Assembly (NCBI GenBank): GCA_037140715.1
Contig: JBAXDX010000036.1
Coordinates: 1-26,491, forward strand
Direction of reading: 5' to 3'
DNA: 26,491 bases
DNA from: JAUZPB01 sp037140715
GTDB lineage: Bacteria > Bacteroidota > Ignavibacteria > Ignavibacteriales > SURF-24
In this document: piece after piece, positions 1 through 7,903 of the stretch
Layout of the letters: each line of letters opens with the position of its first letter
How positions within the stretch are numbered: the stretch's first letter is position 1
Notes under the pieces: generated by a model
Seen by the model: only the letters and a program-made list of their open reading frames with translations
Databases searched by the model: none
What the model was told of the DNA's origin: nothing
Position numbers and translations under genes: made by a program

Positions 1-104
1 TTTTAGTGTCAACGCCGACTCTTTTAGTGTCGGCGCCGACTCTTTTAGTGTCAAAACCGACTTTTTAGTGTGGTTGTCGATACTTTTAGACTGTCCTGGC
101 ATTC
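1..104 (+). repeat. Tandem repeat array, 21-base period
   Basis: Five successive units begin with TTTTAG at 1, 22, 43, 63 and 84, a spacing of 21, 21, 20 and 21. The first three share TTTTAGTGTC and a CCGACT tail, the fourth keeps TTTTAGTG, and the fifth is degenerate. The array is cut by the window edge, so its full length is unknown. Phased short repeats like this resemble the serial transposase-binding sites at the ends of IS21-, Tn7- or Tn5053-like elements, but no transposase of those types is visible. The transposon-end reading is inference. Nothing else stands out between 105 and 280. Confidence 0.8.
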
Positions 105-286
105 TATTTGATTTTCAAAAACACTTATTTTTCTCTTCATGGAAGTTAATAATGTTAAGCTCCGGGTTACTTCAGCCGGAATTTTAAATAAAATAATATG
201 GATACGTGAAAAAATATTGAAGGGAACTATGTCAGATGGTATTTTGAATTACCGATAGGACAAACTCATAAACTGCAATAAAATGA

Positions 287-316
287 TTGTTTCTTATTCA
301 TCCTTATTGCTATATT
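287..316 (+). promoter_or_regulatory. Possible sigma-70-like promoter for the first gene run
   Basis: TTGTTT at 287-292 is followed after 18 bases by TATATT at 311-316, about 26 bases before the first ATG. The match is fair, but the region is AT-rich and a chance match is possible. Confidence 0.3.
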
Positions 317-342
317 AAGGTGAAATATAAATTAACCCGTAT

Positions 343-1068
343 ATGAAACTAAATATGAATTTATCAGTCTCAGTCATAGCGGTCATTGTTCCGATAACGT
401 GCTTTCTGATATTTGTCTGGCGGCTGGATAAGTATGACCGCCGGCAGTTCAGACTGATATTATTGAACTTTTTGCGGGGCGCTCTGGGAGCTGCTTTTAT
501 TGCTTCTGTTGGCAGTCTTATACTTGAAAGTGGCATTAGCCTTTTGTTTCATCAGCACAGGATTAGCGGGGCTGCCGGGCAATTGATGGCTGCTCCTGTT
601 GTCGAGGAACTGGCAAAAGGATTATTCCTGTTTTTTACCGTCCCGCGGAAGAAATCTTATAATATTACTGATGGATTTATCTATGGCGGAGCAATCGGAC
701 TTGGTTTCGGGATGACAGAAAATTTTCTCTATTTTATGGCTGACAGCTCAAACCTCATTATGTTTGTTGAATTAATTATTATGCGCTCATTTTTCTCTGC
801 CGCAATGCACCTGATATGTACCGGAACTTTCGGTGCATTTCTGTACATGGCTGAGTTCAGAAAATCAGCTGCAGTACCTGTTTTCCCTGTCATTGGCTTT
901 ATAATCGCTGTGATGATTCATTTTATATGGAATTTTACAGTTAGTTCAGGATTGCCTATATTTATTGGCATCTTATTTATTTTGTTTTCTTCAGCTTTAT
1001 TCTTTACTGTGGTTATGCTTTCTGTGAGGAATGAAAGAAAAATTATTAACCGCGAACTATCCGGGTAA
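343..1068 (+). CDS. PrsW-family intramembrane metalloprotease
   Basis: This 241-residue protein is largely hydrophobic, with several predicted membrane spans. It carries the conserved polar motifs of PrsW-type (CPBP-related) membrane proteases in order: EELAK at 88-92, EN at 126-127 inside a glycine-rich helix, R148 and H156 with G161, and HFIWN at 193-197. The glutamates and histidines are the expected metal and catalytic residues. PrsW of Bacillus performs site-1 cleavage of an anti-sigma factor. Here the substrate is unknown and no sigma/anti-sigma pair lies nearby. The start is the first ATG; a second ATG at 355 is also possible, and neither has a strong Shine-Dalgarno. The gene is the first of the run and is followed by a 69-base gap with a weak inverted repeat. 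The family call is firm and the role is inferred. Confidence 0.85.
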   Translation: MKLNMNLSVSVIAVIVPITCFLIFVWRLDKYDRRQFRLILLNFLRGALGAAFIASVGSLILESGISLLFHQHRISGAAGQLMAAPVVEELAKGLFLFFTVPRKKSYNITDGFIYGGAIGLGFGMTENFLYFMADSSNLIMFVELIIMRSFFSAAMHLICTGTFGAFLYMAEFRKSAAVPVFPVIGFIIAVMIHFIWNFTVSSGLPIFIGILFILFSSALFFTVVMLSVRNERKIINRELSG

Positions 1069-1069
1069 G

Positions 1070-1104
1070 CCGGGTTAAATAATTCTGTTATATAAAAAAC
1101 CCGG
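1070..1104 (+). terminator. Weak inverted repeat after the PrsW gene
   Basis: CCGGGTT at 1070-1076 pairs perfectly with AACCCGG at 1098-1104 across a 21-base AT-rich loop. There is no clear T-run after it, so it is at most a leaky terminator or an mRNA stability hairpin. Confidence 0.25.
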
Positions 1105-1137
1105 ACTAATAAAATTATCATTATTCATTAATCAAAT

Positions 1138-1833
1138 ATGCCATCCAAGTCATATATTTTTATAGCGCCAACATCTCCCATATATAACAGGGATATCGTG
1201 CCTGTATTTGAGAAGTTAAATCAGGAGGATTCTTCCCTGCTTTACAACAGCTTATATATGAATCATTTCGATATACTGTCCCGTCTTAATCTTTATGAAA
1301 CAGTTTACTTTTTTGATGAAAGAGATAAAGATTTTCTTCCCGAGTGTTTTCTAAATGATAATATTACTACGCATTTTGTAAGGACGAGCAATATCTGGCA
1401 TGGAATTAAAAGAATCATTGCCGAAAAGATACATCAGGAGTCGCCTAATATTCTGGTTTTATTCTCAAATTTAATTGGCATCACACCGGCTGATATTGTA
1501 AAATATTTTAATCTGCTAAATCATGAGGATTATAATATATTAGCGGGGAGGTCGGGGAGTGAGAAAATCGGACTTATCGGACTGAATTATTTTGAAACCA
1601 GACTTTTTGAAGATTTTTCTTCCTGTGACATATCGTACAACAGCTTCCTTCAGCATACCGGCAAACTTAATAGTTTCCTGATTACTGTTAACGGAATTAT
1701 GACAATAGAAAATTTTGAGCATTTCAGAACTTTATATAAAGTTCTTTCAAAAAAAGAAAGCCTTGAATTTTGCAGCCATAAAATCCATGAAATGTTTACG
1801 CATTTGTTTATAGAGTATAAGGAATTTTTATAG
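1138..1833 (+). CDS. Hypothetical protein, GT-A/DUF2064-like fold suspected
   Basis: I do not recognise this 231-residue soluble protein with certainty. Its layout resembles DUF2064-type nucleotide-sugar transferase-like proteins. It has an N-terminal beta strand and loop (YIFIAPTSP, residues 6-14), a central strand ending in SNLIG (110-114) followed by TPADIVKYFNLL (116-127), and then ILAGRSGSEKIGLIGLN (134-150). The last stretch parallels the family's pattern of 'distribute, assess, show' strands around the sugar-nucleotide site. The acidic metal ligand usually found in the central strand (a G-x-D-type motif) is replaced by S-N, so the protein may be catalytically dead or divergent. No signal peptide or membrane segment is visible. 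Its TAG stop directly abuts the nadD ATG, so translational coupling is likely. The start is the first ATG in the frame, and no clear ribosome binding site is seen. Confidence 0.6.
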   Translation: MPSKSYIFIAPTSPIYNRDIVPVFEKLNQEDSSLLYNSLYMNHFDILSRLNLYETVYFFDERDKDFLPECFLNDNITTHFVRTSNIWHGIKRIIAEKIHQESPNILVLFSNLIGITPADIVKYFNLLNHEDYNILAGRSGSEKIGLIGLNYFETRLFEDFSSCDISYNSFLQHTGKLNSFLITVNGIMTIENFEHFRTLYKVLSKKESLEFCSHKIHEMFTHLFIEYKEFL

Positions 1834-2409
1834 ATGAAAAGTGTGGGAATAATTGGTGGCACTTTTGACCCGGTACATCATGGTCATTTGATTACAGCGC
1901 AGGCTCTTGTAGAATTAAGAAATCTTGAGAAAATTATTTTTATCCCGTGTCATGTTTCTCCTCATAAAACTGAAAATAACAATTCCCTGCCGGCTGACAG
2001 ACTGAAAATGGTACAGCTTGCAGTTAAGGATATTCCATATTTTGATATTTCACTTACAGAAATTAACAGAGAGGGCATTTCCTACACTATTGACACTTTA
2101 AGAGAACTTAAAGAAATGTATGGTTCACTTGAAGTGATAATCGGTTACGATAACCTCGAAAAGTTTTATACCTGGAAAGAGCCTGACGAAATCCTGAAAC
2201 TTGCAAAACTGATTGTAATGGATCGTGAAGTTGAAAAAAAAGTCTTTGCGCGGGATAAGTATTATGAAATGGCAGCGTTCGTAAAGACGCCGGCAATAGA
2301 TATTAAGGCTGCTGACATCAGGCGTCGCGTTAGTCATAATCTGCCGGTTAATTTTCTTGTTCCTGATAAGGTAAATGAATATATCGTGAAAAATAAATTG
2401 TACAAATAA
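1834..2409 (+). CDS. nadD: Nicotinate-nucleotide adenylyltransferase
   Basis: NadD transfers AMP from ATP to nicotinate mononucleotide, giving deamido-NAD in NAD synthesis in the cytoplasm. The 191-residue length is normal for the family. The nucleotidyltransferase signature GGTFDPVHHGHL (8-19) contains the H-x-G-H phosphate-binding element. SYTIDTL (83-89) and IGYDNLEKFYTW (103-114) match the substrate-binding parts of the fold. The usual C-terminal ISSTxIR-like motif reads IDIKAADIRRR here (155-165), so the Ser-Ser-Thr triplet is not conserved. This is unusual but does not exclude activity. The gene starts immediately after the upstream stop and ends one base before meaB. The product call is confident. 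Confidence 0.93.
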   Translation: MKSVGIIGGTFDPVHHGHLITAQALVELRNLEKIIFIPCHVSPHKTENNNSLPADRLKMVQLAVKDIPYFDISLTEINREGISYTIDTLRELKEMYGSLEVIIGYDNLEKFYTWKEPDEILKLAKLIVMDREVEKKVFARDKYYEMAAFVKTPAIDIKAADIRRRVSHNLPVNFLVPDKVNEYIVKNKLYK

Positions 2410-3372
2410 ATGACTGCTCAAACCTTAATAGAGAAAATATTACAAAGAGAGAAGAGAGCCGTCTCGCGTTCCATTACAATTATTGAACAGGGAGATGAAA
2501 ATTCGAAGGAGCTGCTCAAAAATATTTATGCGAAGACGGGGAAAGCATACAGAATCGGGATAACCGGACCTCCTGGGGCAGGTAAAAGCACGCTGACAAA
2601 TCAGTTGACAAAGTATTTCAGAAGCCGGAATAAAACTGTGGCGATAATTGCAGTTGACCCGACAAGTCCGTTTACCGGAGGAGCGCTTTTAGGCGACCGG
2701 GTAAGGATGAGCGAAATTGGAATGGACGAGGGAGTTTTTATCCGCAGTATGGCTACCCGCGGCAGTCTTGGTGGTTTAAGCAAAAAGACAATTGATGCTG
2801 CCGATGTTCTTGATGCCGCCGGGTTTGATTACATTTTATTTGAAACTGTTGGTGTCGGTCAGTCCGAGCTTGATATTGCCCGGACTGCCGACACTACTAT
2901 GGTAACGCTTGTTCCTGAATCCGGAGATTCAATCCAGGCAATGAAAGCCGGGCTGATGGAAATTGCAGATATGTTCGTTCTGAATAAAAGCGACCGCCCC
3001 GGAGCCGATAATGCCCTGTTATCCTTGCAGGCTTCTCTTATGACGCGCAGTCATGATGAACATACATGGATGCCGCCTGTTATAAAATCAGTTGCAACCG
3101 AGAATAAGGGAATAACGGAAATCGCGGATGTTATTGCCCTGCATAAAGATTATCTTGCGCTCGATGGCAGGTTTCAGAAAAAACGGGAGATTAATTCCAA
3201 AATAAGAATTAAAAATATTATTGAGACGCAGATTAAAGAGGAATTGTGGACGATGGAGAGAGAAGCATCATTAAACGAGTTTCTTGCCAAAGTTAGTTTA
3301 GGTCATTTATCCCCTTATCATATTGCTGAAGAGATAATTATCCAATATAAAAATGATTTTGACCGGCATTAA
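2410..3372 (+). CDS. meaB: MeaB/ArgK-type P-loop GTPase
   Basis: MeaB-family GTPases act as chaperones of adenosylcobalamin-dependent acyl-CoA mutases, gating cofactor loading and protecting the radical enzyme. The 320-residue protein shows Walker A GPPGAGKS (53-60), the family-typical AVDPTSPFTGGALLGDR (81-97), the switch segment ETVGVGQSE (145-153) and the guanine-specificity motif NKSD (192-195, commonly NKAD). The C-terminal helical dimerisation region is present. No methylmalonyl-CoA mutase gene is in the window, so the partner must be encoded elsewhere. The ATG follows the nadD stop directly, and the 3' end overlaps the next gene by 20 bases. The family is certain; the exact mutase partner is inferred. 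Confidence 0.92.
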   Translation: MTAQTLIEKILQREKRAVSRSITIIEQGDENSKELLKNIYAKTGKAYRIGITGPPGAGKSTLTNQLTKYFRSRNKTVAIIAVDPTSPFTGGALLGDRVRMSEIGMDEGVFIRSMATRGSLGGLSKKTIDAADVLDAAGFDYILFETVGVGQSELDIARTADTTMVTLVPESGDSIQAMKAGLMEIADMFVLNKSDRPGADNALLSLQASLMTRSHDEHTWMPPVIKSVATENKGITEIADVIALHKDYLALDGRFQKKREINSKIRIKNIIETQIKEELWTMEREASLNEFLAKVSLGHLSPYHIAEEIIIQYKNDFDRH

Positions 3373-4015
3373 AATAATAATAGCGGCTTCATTACTCCGG
3401 TTATTTTCAGCCGATGCTCAGGCCCGGACAACTAAACTTGGTGCAGGTATTAATTATTTGTCAAAATACATTGCCTCGGATTCTTTTATCCTGCTGAAAC
3501 AAACCTGCAATGACCTGGCATCCACGGATTCTTTATACTGCCGTGCGCTTAATTATACCGATGATGATTATTCCGAATCTTTGCTCAATCTTACTTTTGC
3601 AGTTATTCCTTATAATAATATCCCGGTGCTTTTGCCATTGCTTAAGCTGTCTGTTAATATTCCGCTTCCTTCTTCATGCGACCCGGTATTTTATCGGAAG
3701 AATGAGAACCTGCCATCAAAGCTGTTATTTGATACTCCGCCGGACAGCTTTGGCGATAAAGATAAGCTTGCTCATTTTTTCGGCAGTGCTTATCTGGCTT
3801 ATATATCCGGTATTTTTGATTTTACTGAAATAATCGGCATCTTTGTAGAGGAATTTGAGGAGAAATTTTATGTTCAGGCTTCAATAGACAGGCGGGATTT
3901 GTTTGCTGATTACCTGGGCAGGTTGTTCGGCATGGGATTAAAGGAAAATAAACATTTGCTCCCCTCTGAAGTACTGGTCTTTTATCCATTAACTTTTATC
4001 AGATACACACTATGA
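3353..4015 (+). CDS. Putative exported protein with DK..HF motif (DUF2279/VanZ-like)
   Basis: The 220-residue product begins with a hydrophobic segment (residues 5-22) ending at ADAQA, which looks like a Sec signal peptide. The C-terminal half has DKLAHFFGSAYLAY (137-150), then EEFEEKF (166-172) and RRDLFADYLGRLFG (180-193). This ordered set of acidic, histidine and arginine residues resembles DUF2279 (YfiM-like) and VanZ-like proteins, where D-K-x-x-H-F sits in or near the membrane. Cysteines occur at 52, 63 and 109. The biochemical role is unknown. The start overlaps meaB by 20 bases and the stop overlaps the response regulator ATG by 4 bases, so the gene is embedded in the operon. The start codon choice is the least certain part, because no Shine-Dalgarno is obvious. 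Confidence 0.65.
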   Translation: MILTGIKIIIAASLLRLFSADAQARTTKLGAGINYLSKYIASDSFILLKQTCNDLASTDSLYCRALNYTDDDYSESLLNLTFAVIPYNNIPVLLPLLKLSVNIPLPSSCDPVFYRKNENLPSKLLFDTPPDSFGDKDKLAHFFGSAYLAYISGIFDFTEIIGIFVEEFEEKFYVQASIDRRDLFADYLGRLFGMGLKENKHLLPSEVLVFYPLTFIRYTL

Positions 4016-5370
4016 GTTCAATATTAGTAATCGATGATGAAATTGAGATATGCGAAAGCATAAAGATGATTCTTGAGTATGAGGATTATCAGGTTGATTA
4101 TTCGACCAGCGGTGATGCGGGCATTGAGAAGATAATTTCCGGAGGCTTCGACTGTCTTATACTTGATATTCAGATGCCTGACATGAATGGTTTTGAGGTA
4201 TTAAAAAAATTAAAGGATAACAGCCTTGATATCAGCGTAATTGTAATTTCAGCTTTCAGCAGTCTTGAGAATGCTGTTAAAGCAACAAAACTCGGAGCTT
4301 TTGACTTTATCGAAAAGCCGATTGACCGCGAAAAGCTTTTACTCAGCGTGCGTAATTCTCTTAATCAGGTAAAACTCATTAAGGAGAACAAAGAGCTAAA
4401 AAAAACTATTACGGCAGGTGATACGATTATCGGCAGGAGTCATGCGATACAAAATATTATAGACATAATCGCACGCGTGGCTCCTATGGATGTCCGCGTT
4501 TTAATAAGTGGTGAAAATGGAACAGGCAAGGAACTTGTCGCCCGTGAAATTTATCGGAGAAGCCAGAGAGCTGGGCAGAAGTTTATTGAAGTGAACTGTG
4601 CGGCAATTCCAAATGAGCTGATTGAGTCCGAACTTTTCGGTCATGAGAAAGGCTCTTTTACCGGCGCATTCCAGCAGAGGATCGGGAAGTTCGAACTTGC
4701 GAATAAGGGAACGCTGTTCCTTGATGAAATTGGCGATATGACACTTCAGGCTCAGGCTAAAGTGTTGCGTGCTATCGAGGAGGGCAGGATTGACAGGGTC
4801 GGCGGTGCAAAGAAGATTGAGGTGGATGTAAGAATTATTTCGGCGACAAATAAGAATCTTAAAGAAGAAATTGAAAAAGGTAATTTCAGGGAGGATCTTT
4901 TTCACAGATTAAATGTAATCCCCATGACTGTTCCTCCGCTTCGCGACAGGGTTGAAGATATTCCCATTTTAGTTAATCATTTTGCGAATGATATTTGTTC
5001 AAAGTATAAAATTCCCGCTGTTGAATTTGCAGGGAGTGCCATGAAAGCTCTGCAGGGGCAGCTTTGGACCGGCAATATACGTGAGCTGAGAAACTTTGTT
5101 GAAAGGGTGCTGATAATGATTCCTGACAAAGAGATACGGGATAAGGATATTTACAGCCTCGTACCTCCGCACGCTACAAATCTGGATGATATTCTTAATA
5201 TTAATAACTCATTCCAGGATTTTAAGGAGAAAGCTGAGCGTGCTTTTATCTTAAAACAGTTAGAAGTAAACGACTGGAACATAAGTAAAACTGCGGAACT
5301 TCTTGAGATACAAAGAAGTCATTTATACGCTAAAATAAAGAAATTCGATATTGAAAAAGGAAGAGAATAA
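4012..5370 (+). CDS. NtrC-family sigma-54-dependent response regulator
   Basis: The 452-residue protein has three domains. The receiver domain (1-120) has the acidic pair D8/D9, phospho-acceptor D52, S80 and K102. The AAA+ sigma-54 activation domain (about 138-375) has Walker A GENGTGKE (166-173), the sigma-54 contact loop GSFTGA (213-218, usually GAFTGA) and Walker B LFLDEIGDM (234-242). A C-terminal Fis-type helix-turn-helix lies at about 410-445. When phosphorylated it would remodel RNA polymerase bound to sigma-54 at -24/-12 promoters. NtrC and NtrX are the closest named types, but the target genes cannot be told from sequence. No histidine kinase gene is adjacent, so it is an orphan in this window. 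The A-to-S change in the GAFTGA loop is tolerated in some members. The start overlaps the previous stop by ATGA. Confidence 0.95.
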   Translation: MSSILVIDDEIEICESIKMILEYEDYQVDYSTSGDAGIEKIISGGFDCLILDIQMPDMNGFEVLKKLKDNSLDISVIVISAFSSLENAVKATKLGAFDFIEKPIDREKLLLSVRNSLNQVKLIKENKELKKTITAGDTIIGRSHAIQNIIDIIARVAPMDVRVLISGENGTGKELVAREIYRRSQRAGQKFIEVNCAAIPNELIESELFGHEKGSFTGAFQQRIGKFELANKGTLFLDEIGDMTLQAQAKVLRAIEEGRIDRVGGAKKIEVDVRIISATNKNLKEEIEKGNFREDLFHRLNVIPMTVPPLRDRVEDIPILVNHFANDICSKYKIPAVEFAGSAMKALQGQLWTGNIRELRNFVERVLIMIPDKEIRDKDIYSLVPPHATNLDDILNINNSFQDFKEKAERAFILKQLEVNDWNISKTAELLEIQRSHLYAKIKKFDIEKGRE

Positions 5371-5371
5371 A

Positions 5372-5719
5372 ATGGGCGAGACAATATTTTCAAAAATAAT
5401 AAGAAAAGAAATCCCAGCTGAAATAATCTATGAAACTGATGAAGTGCTTGCTTTCAGGGATATTAATCCGCAGGCTCCGGTGCATGTATTAATAATTCCT
5501 AAGCTTGACATAGCGGATGCTTGCGAGATTAAGGGAAGCGAGCATTCCGACCTGCTTGGCAAACTCTTCGATGCGGCTAATGAAGTCGCAAAGCTTGAAA
5601 ATTTAAGTCGGAATGGTTACAGACTGGTAATAAACAGCGGAAAAGACAGCGGACAGGAAGTGCCGCATCTCCATATACATCTGCTTGGCGGCCGTAAGAT
5701 GAACTGGCCTCCGGGCTGA
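5372..5719 (+). CDS. HIT-family nucleotide hydrolase (HinT-like)
   Basis: This 115-residue protein belongs to the HIT superfamily of nucleotide phosphoramidases and hydrolases. Its catalytic histidine triad HLHIHLL lies at 99-105, followed by GGRKMNWPPG, which is typical of the HinT/PKCI branch that hydrolyses AMP-lysine-like or aminoacyl-adenylate compounds. The N-terminal IFSKIIRKEIPAEIIYE and FRDINPQAP segments are also typical of the family. I chose ATG 5372 over an in-frame TTG at 5351, because GGAAGAG at 5359-5365 is a good Shine-Dalgarno for 5372 and the product then matches usual HIT length. The start is one base after the response regulator stop, so it closes the first gene run. Confidence 0.93.
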   Translation: MGETIFSKIIRKEIPAEIIYETDEVLAFRDINPQAPVHVLIIPKLDIADACEIKGSEHSDLLGKLFDAANEVAKLENLSRNGYRLVINSGKDSGQEVPHLHIHLLGGRKMNWPPG

Positions 5720-5792
5720 GGCTGATTGTAAAACGCATAACTTCTTAGAATGGAAGCACAAATATTTCTGTGTAAATGAAGAAAACAAATGG

Positions 5793-5818
5793 GAGTCAGA
5801 GCTGATACTAAAAGAGTC
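5793..5818 (-). repeat. Inverted degenerate copy of the 21-base repeat
   Basis: Read on the minus strand, this stretch starts GACTCTTTTAGTATC and ends GACTC, with the two GACTC blocks exactly 21 bases apart. It matches the 21-base unit of the array at 1-104 at 17 of 21 positions, in opposite orientation. Only one full unit is recognisable. It lies in the 440-base gap between the HIT gene and yceD. In the rest of that gap (5720-6105) I see no gene, only AT-rich sequence. Confidence 0.65.
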
Positions 5819-6105
5819 AGGCAGCAGGATTTATTGAAATGCAGATGTTTATTTTTTTACACGGGTATATATTTTTATTAAATATTAATGGAAAATATAT
5901 AATGTGAGTGTATTTAAGCTTTGGTAGTGTGGAAGGGATTATTCTGTATAATTCGTTTAATTTATGGTGATTTGGATGGATTTATTACTGAAAAAGCAAG
6001 TTTATAAGATGATTCATGGATTTAACTATGCTAAATTTGATAACAGCTTATGTAAAAACGGGATATTTTGCTGATAACCTGTAAATTTATAAATGCAGGA
6101 AAAAG

Positions 6106-6140
6106 TTGACTCTTAGGTCAGAGATAATTATATTTTGACC
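6106..6140 (+). promoter_or_regulatory. Promoter of the fatty-acid operon with overlapping dyad
   Basis: TTGACT (6106-6111) and TATATT (6129-6134) are separated by 17 bases, close to the sigma-70 consensus and well placed about 25 bases before the yceD start. GGTCA at 6116-6120 and TGACC at 6136-6140 form an inverted repeat that spans the -10 box. This geometry would suit a repressor that blocks polymerase. It does not match the FapR site that I know, so the regulator is unknown. Confidence 0.5.
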
Positions 6141-6162
6141 CTGTTTTCGAAAGATTTATGTG

Positions 6163-6666
6163 ATGATTATAAAATATACAAATTTTACCGATGGTCTGCA
6201 TGATTTGGATTTAGATGAAAGGGCTGAAAAACTTGGACTGGCAAAGCCATTTAATGGTGAGGTGAAGTTAAAGGTCAGAATGGATAAGTCGCACAGTCAG
6301 ATTGTTCTCAACTGCGATTTGGACAGTAAGGCGGATTTAATTTGTGACAGATGTGGGGAGGAGTTCTCAGCGGAGTTAAATAATAAATTCAGGCTGGTAT
6401 ATTTATTCGGACAGGATCCGGGTAATGATAGTTCAACAGATTTATATTATATTGAACCTGAGATTGATAAAATAAAGCTTGATGAAGATGTGAAAGATTA
6501 TGCCGTGCTTTCAATGCCGATGAAGAATCTCTGCCGTGAAGACTGTAAGGGTATTTGTCCGGATTGCGGGAAGAATCTTAACAATTACGAATGCAATTGC
6601 ATTAAAGACGATTTCAATCCGCAGTGGGCGGCTTTGCTTAAACTGAAGAATAAAATTAATAAATAA
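6163..6666 (+). CDS. yceD: YceD/DUF177 family protein
   Basis: The protein of about 167 residues belongs to the DUF177/YceD family, which is almost always encoded just upstream of rpmF. It has been linked to 23S rRNA maturation or accumulation in bacteria and plastids. It contains a C-x-x-C pair (CDRCGEEF, about 61-68) and a C-terminal cysteine-rich segment (CREDCKGICPDCGKNL, with NYECNC after it) that looks like a metal-binding knuckle. The acidic segment before it is also typical. The frame can start at GTG 6160 or ATG 6163; I chose the ATG. An ATG at 6158 is out of frame. It is the first gene behind the promoter at 6106-6134 and lies 14 bases from rpmF. Confidence 0.88.
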   Translation: MIIKYTNFTDGLHDLDLDERAEKLGLAKPFNGEVKLKVRMDKSHSQIVLNCDLDSKADLICDRCGEEFSAELNNKFRLVYLFGQDPGNDSSTDLYYIEPEIDKIKLDEDVKDYAVLSMPMKNLCREDCKGICPDCGKNLNNYECNCIKDDFNPQWAALLKLKNKINK

Positions 6667-6680
6667 ATAATGGATAAGAA

Positions 6681-6860
6681 ATGCCAAATCCTAAACGTAA
6701 ATGGTCAAAGAGCAGAAGAGACAAAAGAAGAACGCATTACAAAGCTGAAGCTCCAACTTTAGCTTCCTGTAGTAATTGCGGCGAAATGAAATTAAATCAC
6801 AGGGCTTGTCCGAACTGTGGATATTATGCCACTCGCTCAATGCTTATACCCAAAGGCTGA
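6681..6860 (+). CDS. rpmF: 50S ribosomal protein L32
   Basis: A 59-residue basic protein begins MPNPKRKWSKSRRDKRR, the classic L32 N-terminus, which binds 23S rRNA in the large subunit. The zinc ribbon has four cysteines at 30, 33, 43 and 46 (CSNCG and CPNCG). It is therefore the zinc-binding (C+) form of L32, whose expression can depend on zinc in species with a paralogue. Position between yceD and plsX is the standard arrangement. The reading frame is closed by TGA at 6858-6860, and a longer frame that overlaps it from 6776 is the upstream extension of plsX, not a gene. Confidence 0.97.
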   Translation: MPNPKRKWSKSRRDKRRTHYKAEAPTLASCSNCGEMKLNHRACPNCGYYATRSMLIPKG

Positions 6861-6868
6861 TCCCTTCT

Positions 6869-7903
6869 ATGGAACATTCCGAGGTTAGTTCTTACTGTAG
6901 AATTGTTGTAGATGCAATGGGGGGTGATTATGCCCCTCAGAATGCCGTACTTGGAGCAATTCAGGCGCAGAATGAGAACCCTGCAATTAAGTTATATCTT
7001 GTCGGTCGGGAAAAAGAAATTCTCGAAGTGCTTAAGTCAAATAATATTGAGTTTGATAAGACCTGCATCATTAATGCCGATGAGGTCATATCTATGTCTG
7101 AGTCGCCGGTCAAGTCGATTGTTGCAAAGAAAAACAGTTCGATTGTTATTGGTTCTTTATGTGTTAAAGACGGGCAGGCAGATGCTTTTGTAAGTGCCGG
7201 TAATACCGGAGCTGTAATGGCGGCTTCGACTATGCTAATCGGTAAGATACCTGGTGTAGGTCGTCCTACTATTGGGACTTTCATGCCCTCAAAAGGGGAA
7301 GTGGTTACAATCTTTGATGTCGGGGCAAGTGTTGACTCAAAAGCTCAGCATTTACTTGAATATGCGATAATGGGTTCTATCTTTGTAAAAGAGATTTATG
7401 GGATACCGGACCCATCGGTTGGTCTGTTAAGCGTAGGCGAAGAAGACAGTAAGGGTAATGAAGTAACTCTTGCAGCCTTTAAACTGTTAAAGAAAACTAA
7501 ATTAAATTTTGTTGGTAATATTGAAGGCCGGGATATTTTTGGCGGTAAGGTCAATGTTGTTGTATGTGATGGTTTTGTTGGCAATATTGTACTGAAATTT
7601 GCTGAAAGTTTTGTCGGCTTGCTTAAGAGTAAGTTTAAGGTATTTGCCGACAGAAGTCTTATAAATAAACTGAGAGTCCTGATGATGAAAGGCACCTTTA
7701 AGAAAGTCTTAAAGGAATTTGATTATCAGACCTATGGTGGCGTGCCGCTTTTAGGTGTTAAAGGCATCAGTATTATCGGGCATGGTTCGAGTAGTGTTCT
7801 TGCTATAAAGAACATGGTTCTCCAGGCCAAAGCAATGCATGATAAAAAAATAATTAATAAAATCGAAGAGTCGCTTAAAGAATATGCAAACATCTCAGAA
7901 TAA
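6869..7903 (+). CDS. plsX: Phosphate acyltransferase PlsX
   Basis: PlsX converts acyl-ACP and phosphate to acyl-phosphate, the donor used by PlsY in the first step of phosphatidic acid synthesis at the membrane. From ATG 6869 the product is 344 residues, the usual length. The diagnostic N-terminal VVDAMGGDYAP begins at about residue 13. Later motifs include the SAGNTGAVMA stretch, IDVG-like FDVGAS, LSVGEEDSKGNE and CDGFVGNIVLKFAES. The frame is open upstream to 6776 inside rpmF, but ATG 6869 comes 8 bases after the rpmF stop and gives a start close to the family norm. The 3' end overlaps fabH by 20 bases. Confidence 0.96.
   Translation: MEHSEVSSYCRIVVDAMGGDYAPQNAVLGAIQAQNENPAIKLYLVGREKEILEVLKSNNIEFDKTCIINADEVISMSESPVKSIVAKKNSSIVIGSLCVKDGQADAFVSAGNTGAVMAASTMLIGKIPGVGRPTIGTFMPSKGEVVTIFDVGASVDSKAQHLLEYAIMGSIFVKEIYGIPDPSVGLLSVGEEDSKGNEVTLAAFKLLKKTKLNFVGNIEGRDIFGGKVNVVVCDGFVGNIVLKFAESFVGLLKSKFKVFADRSLINKLRVLMMKGTFKKVLKEFDYQTYGGVPLLGVKGISIIGHGSSSVLAIKNMVLQAKAMHDKKIINKIEESLKEYANISE

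Noticed and set aside
1..104. CRISPR array at the left edge.
   Set aside because: The whole period is 21 bases, so no room is left for spacers, and no cas genes are visible.
6776..6868. Upstream extension of the plsX frame into rpmF.
   Set aside because: rpmF occupies this DNA in another frame, and the plsX family does not have such an N-terminus; ATG 6869 is better placed.
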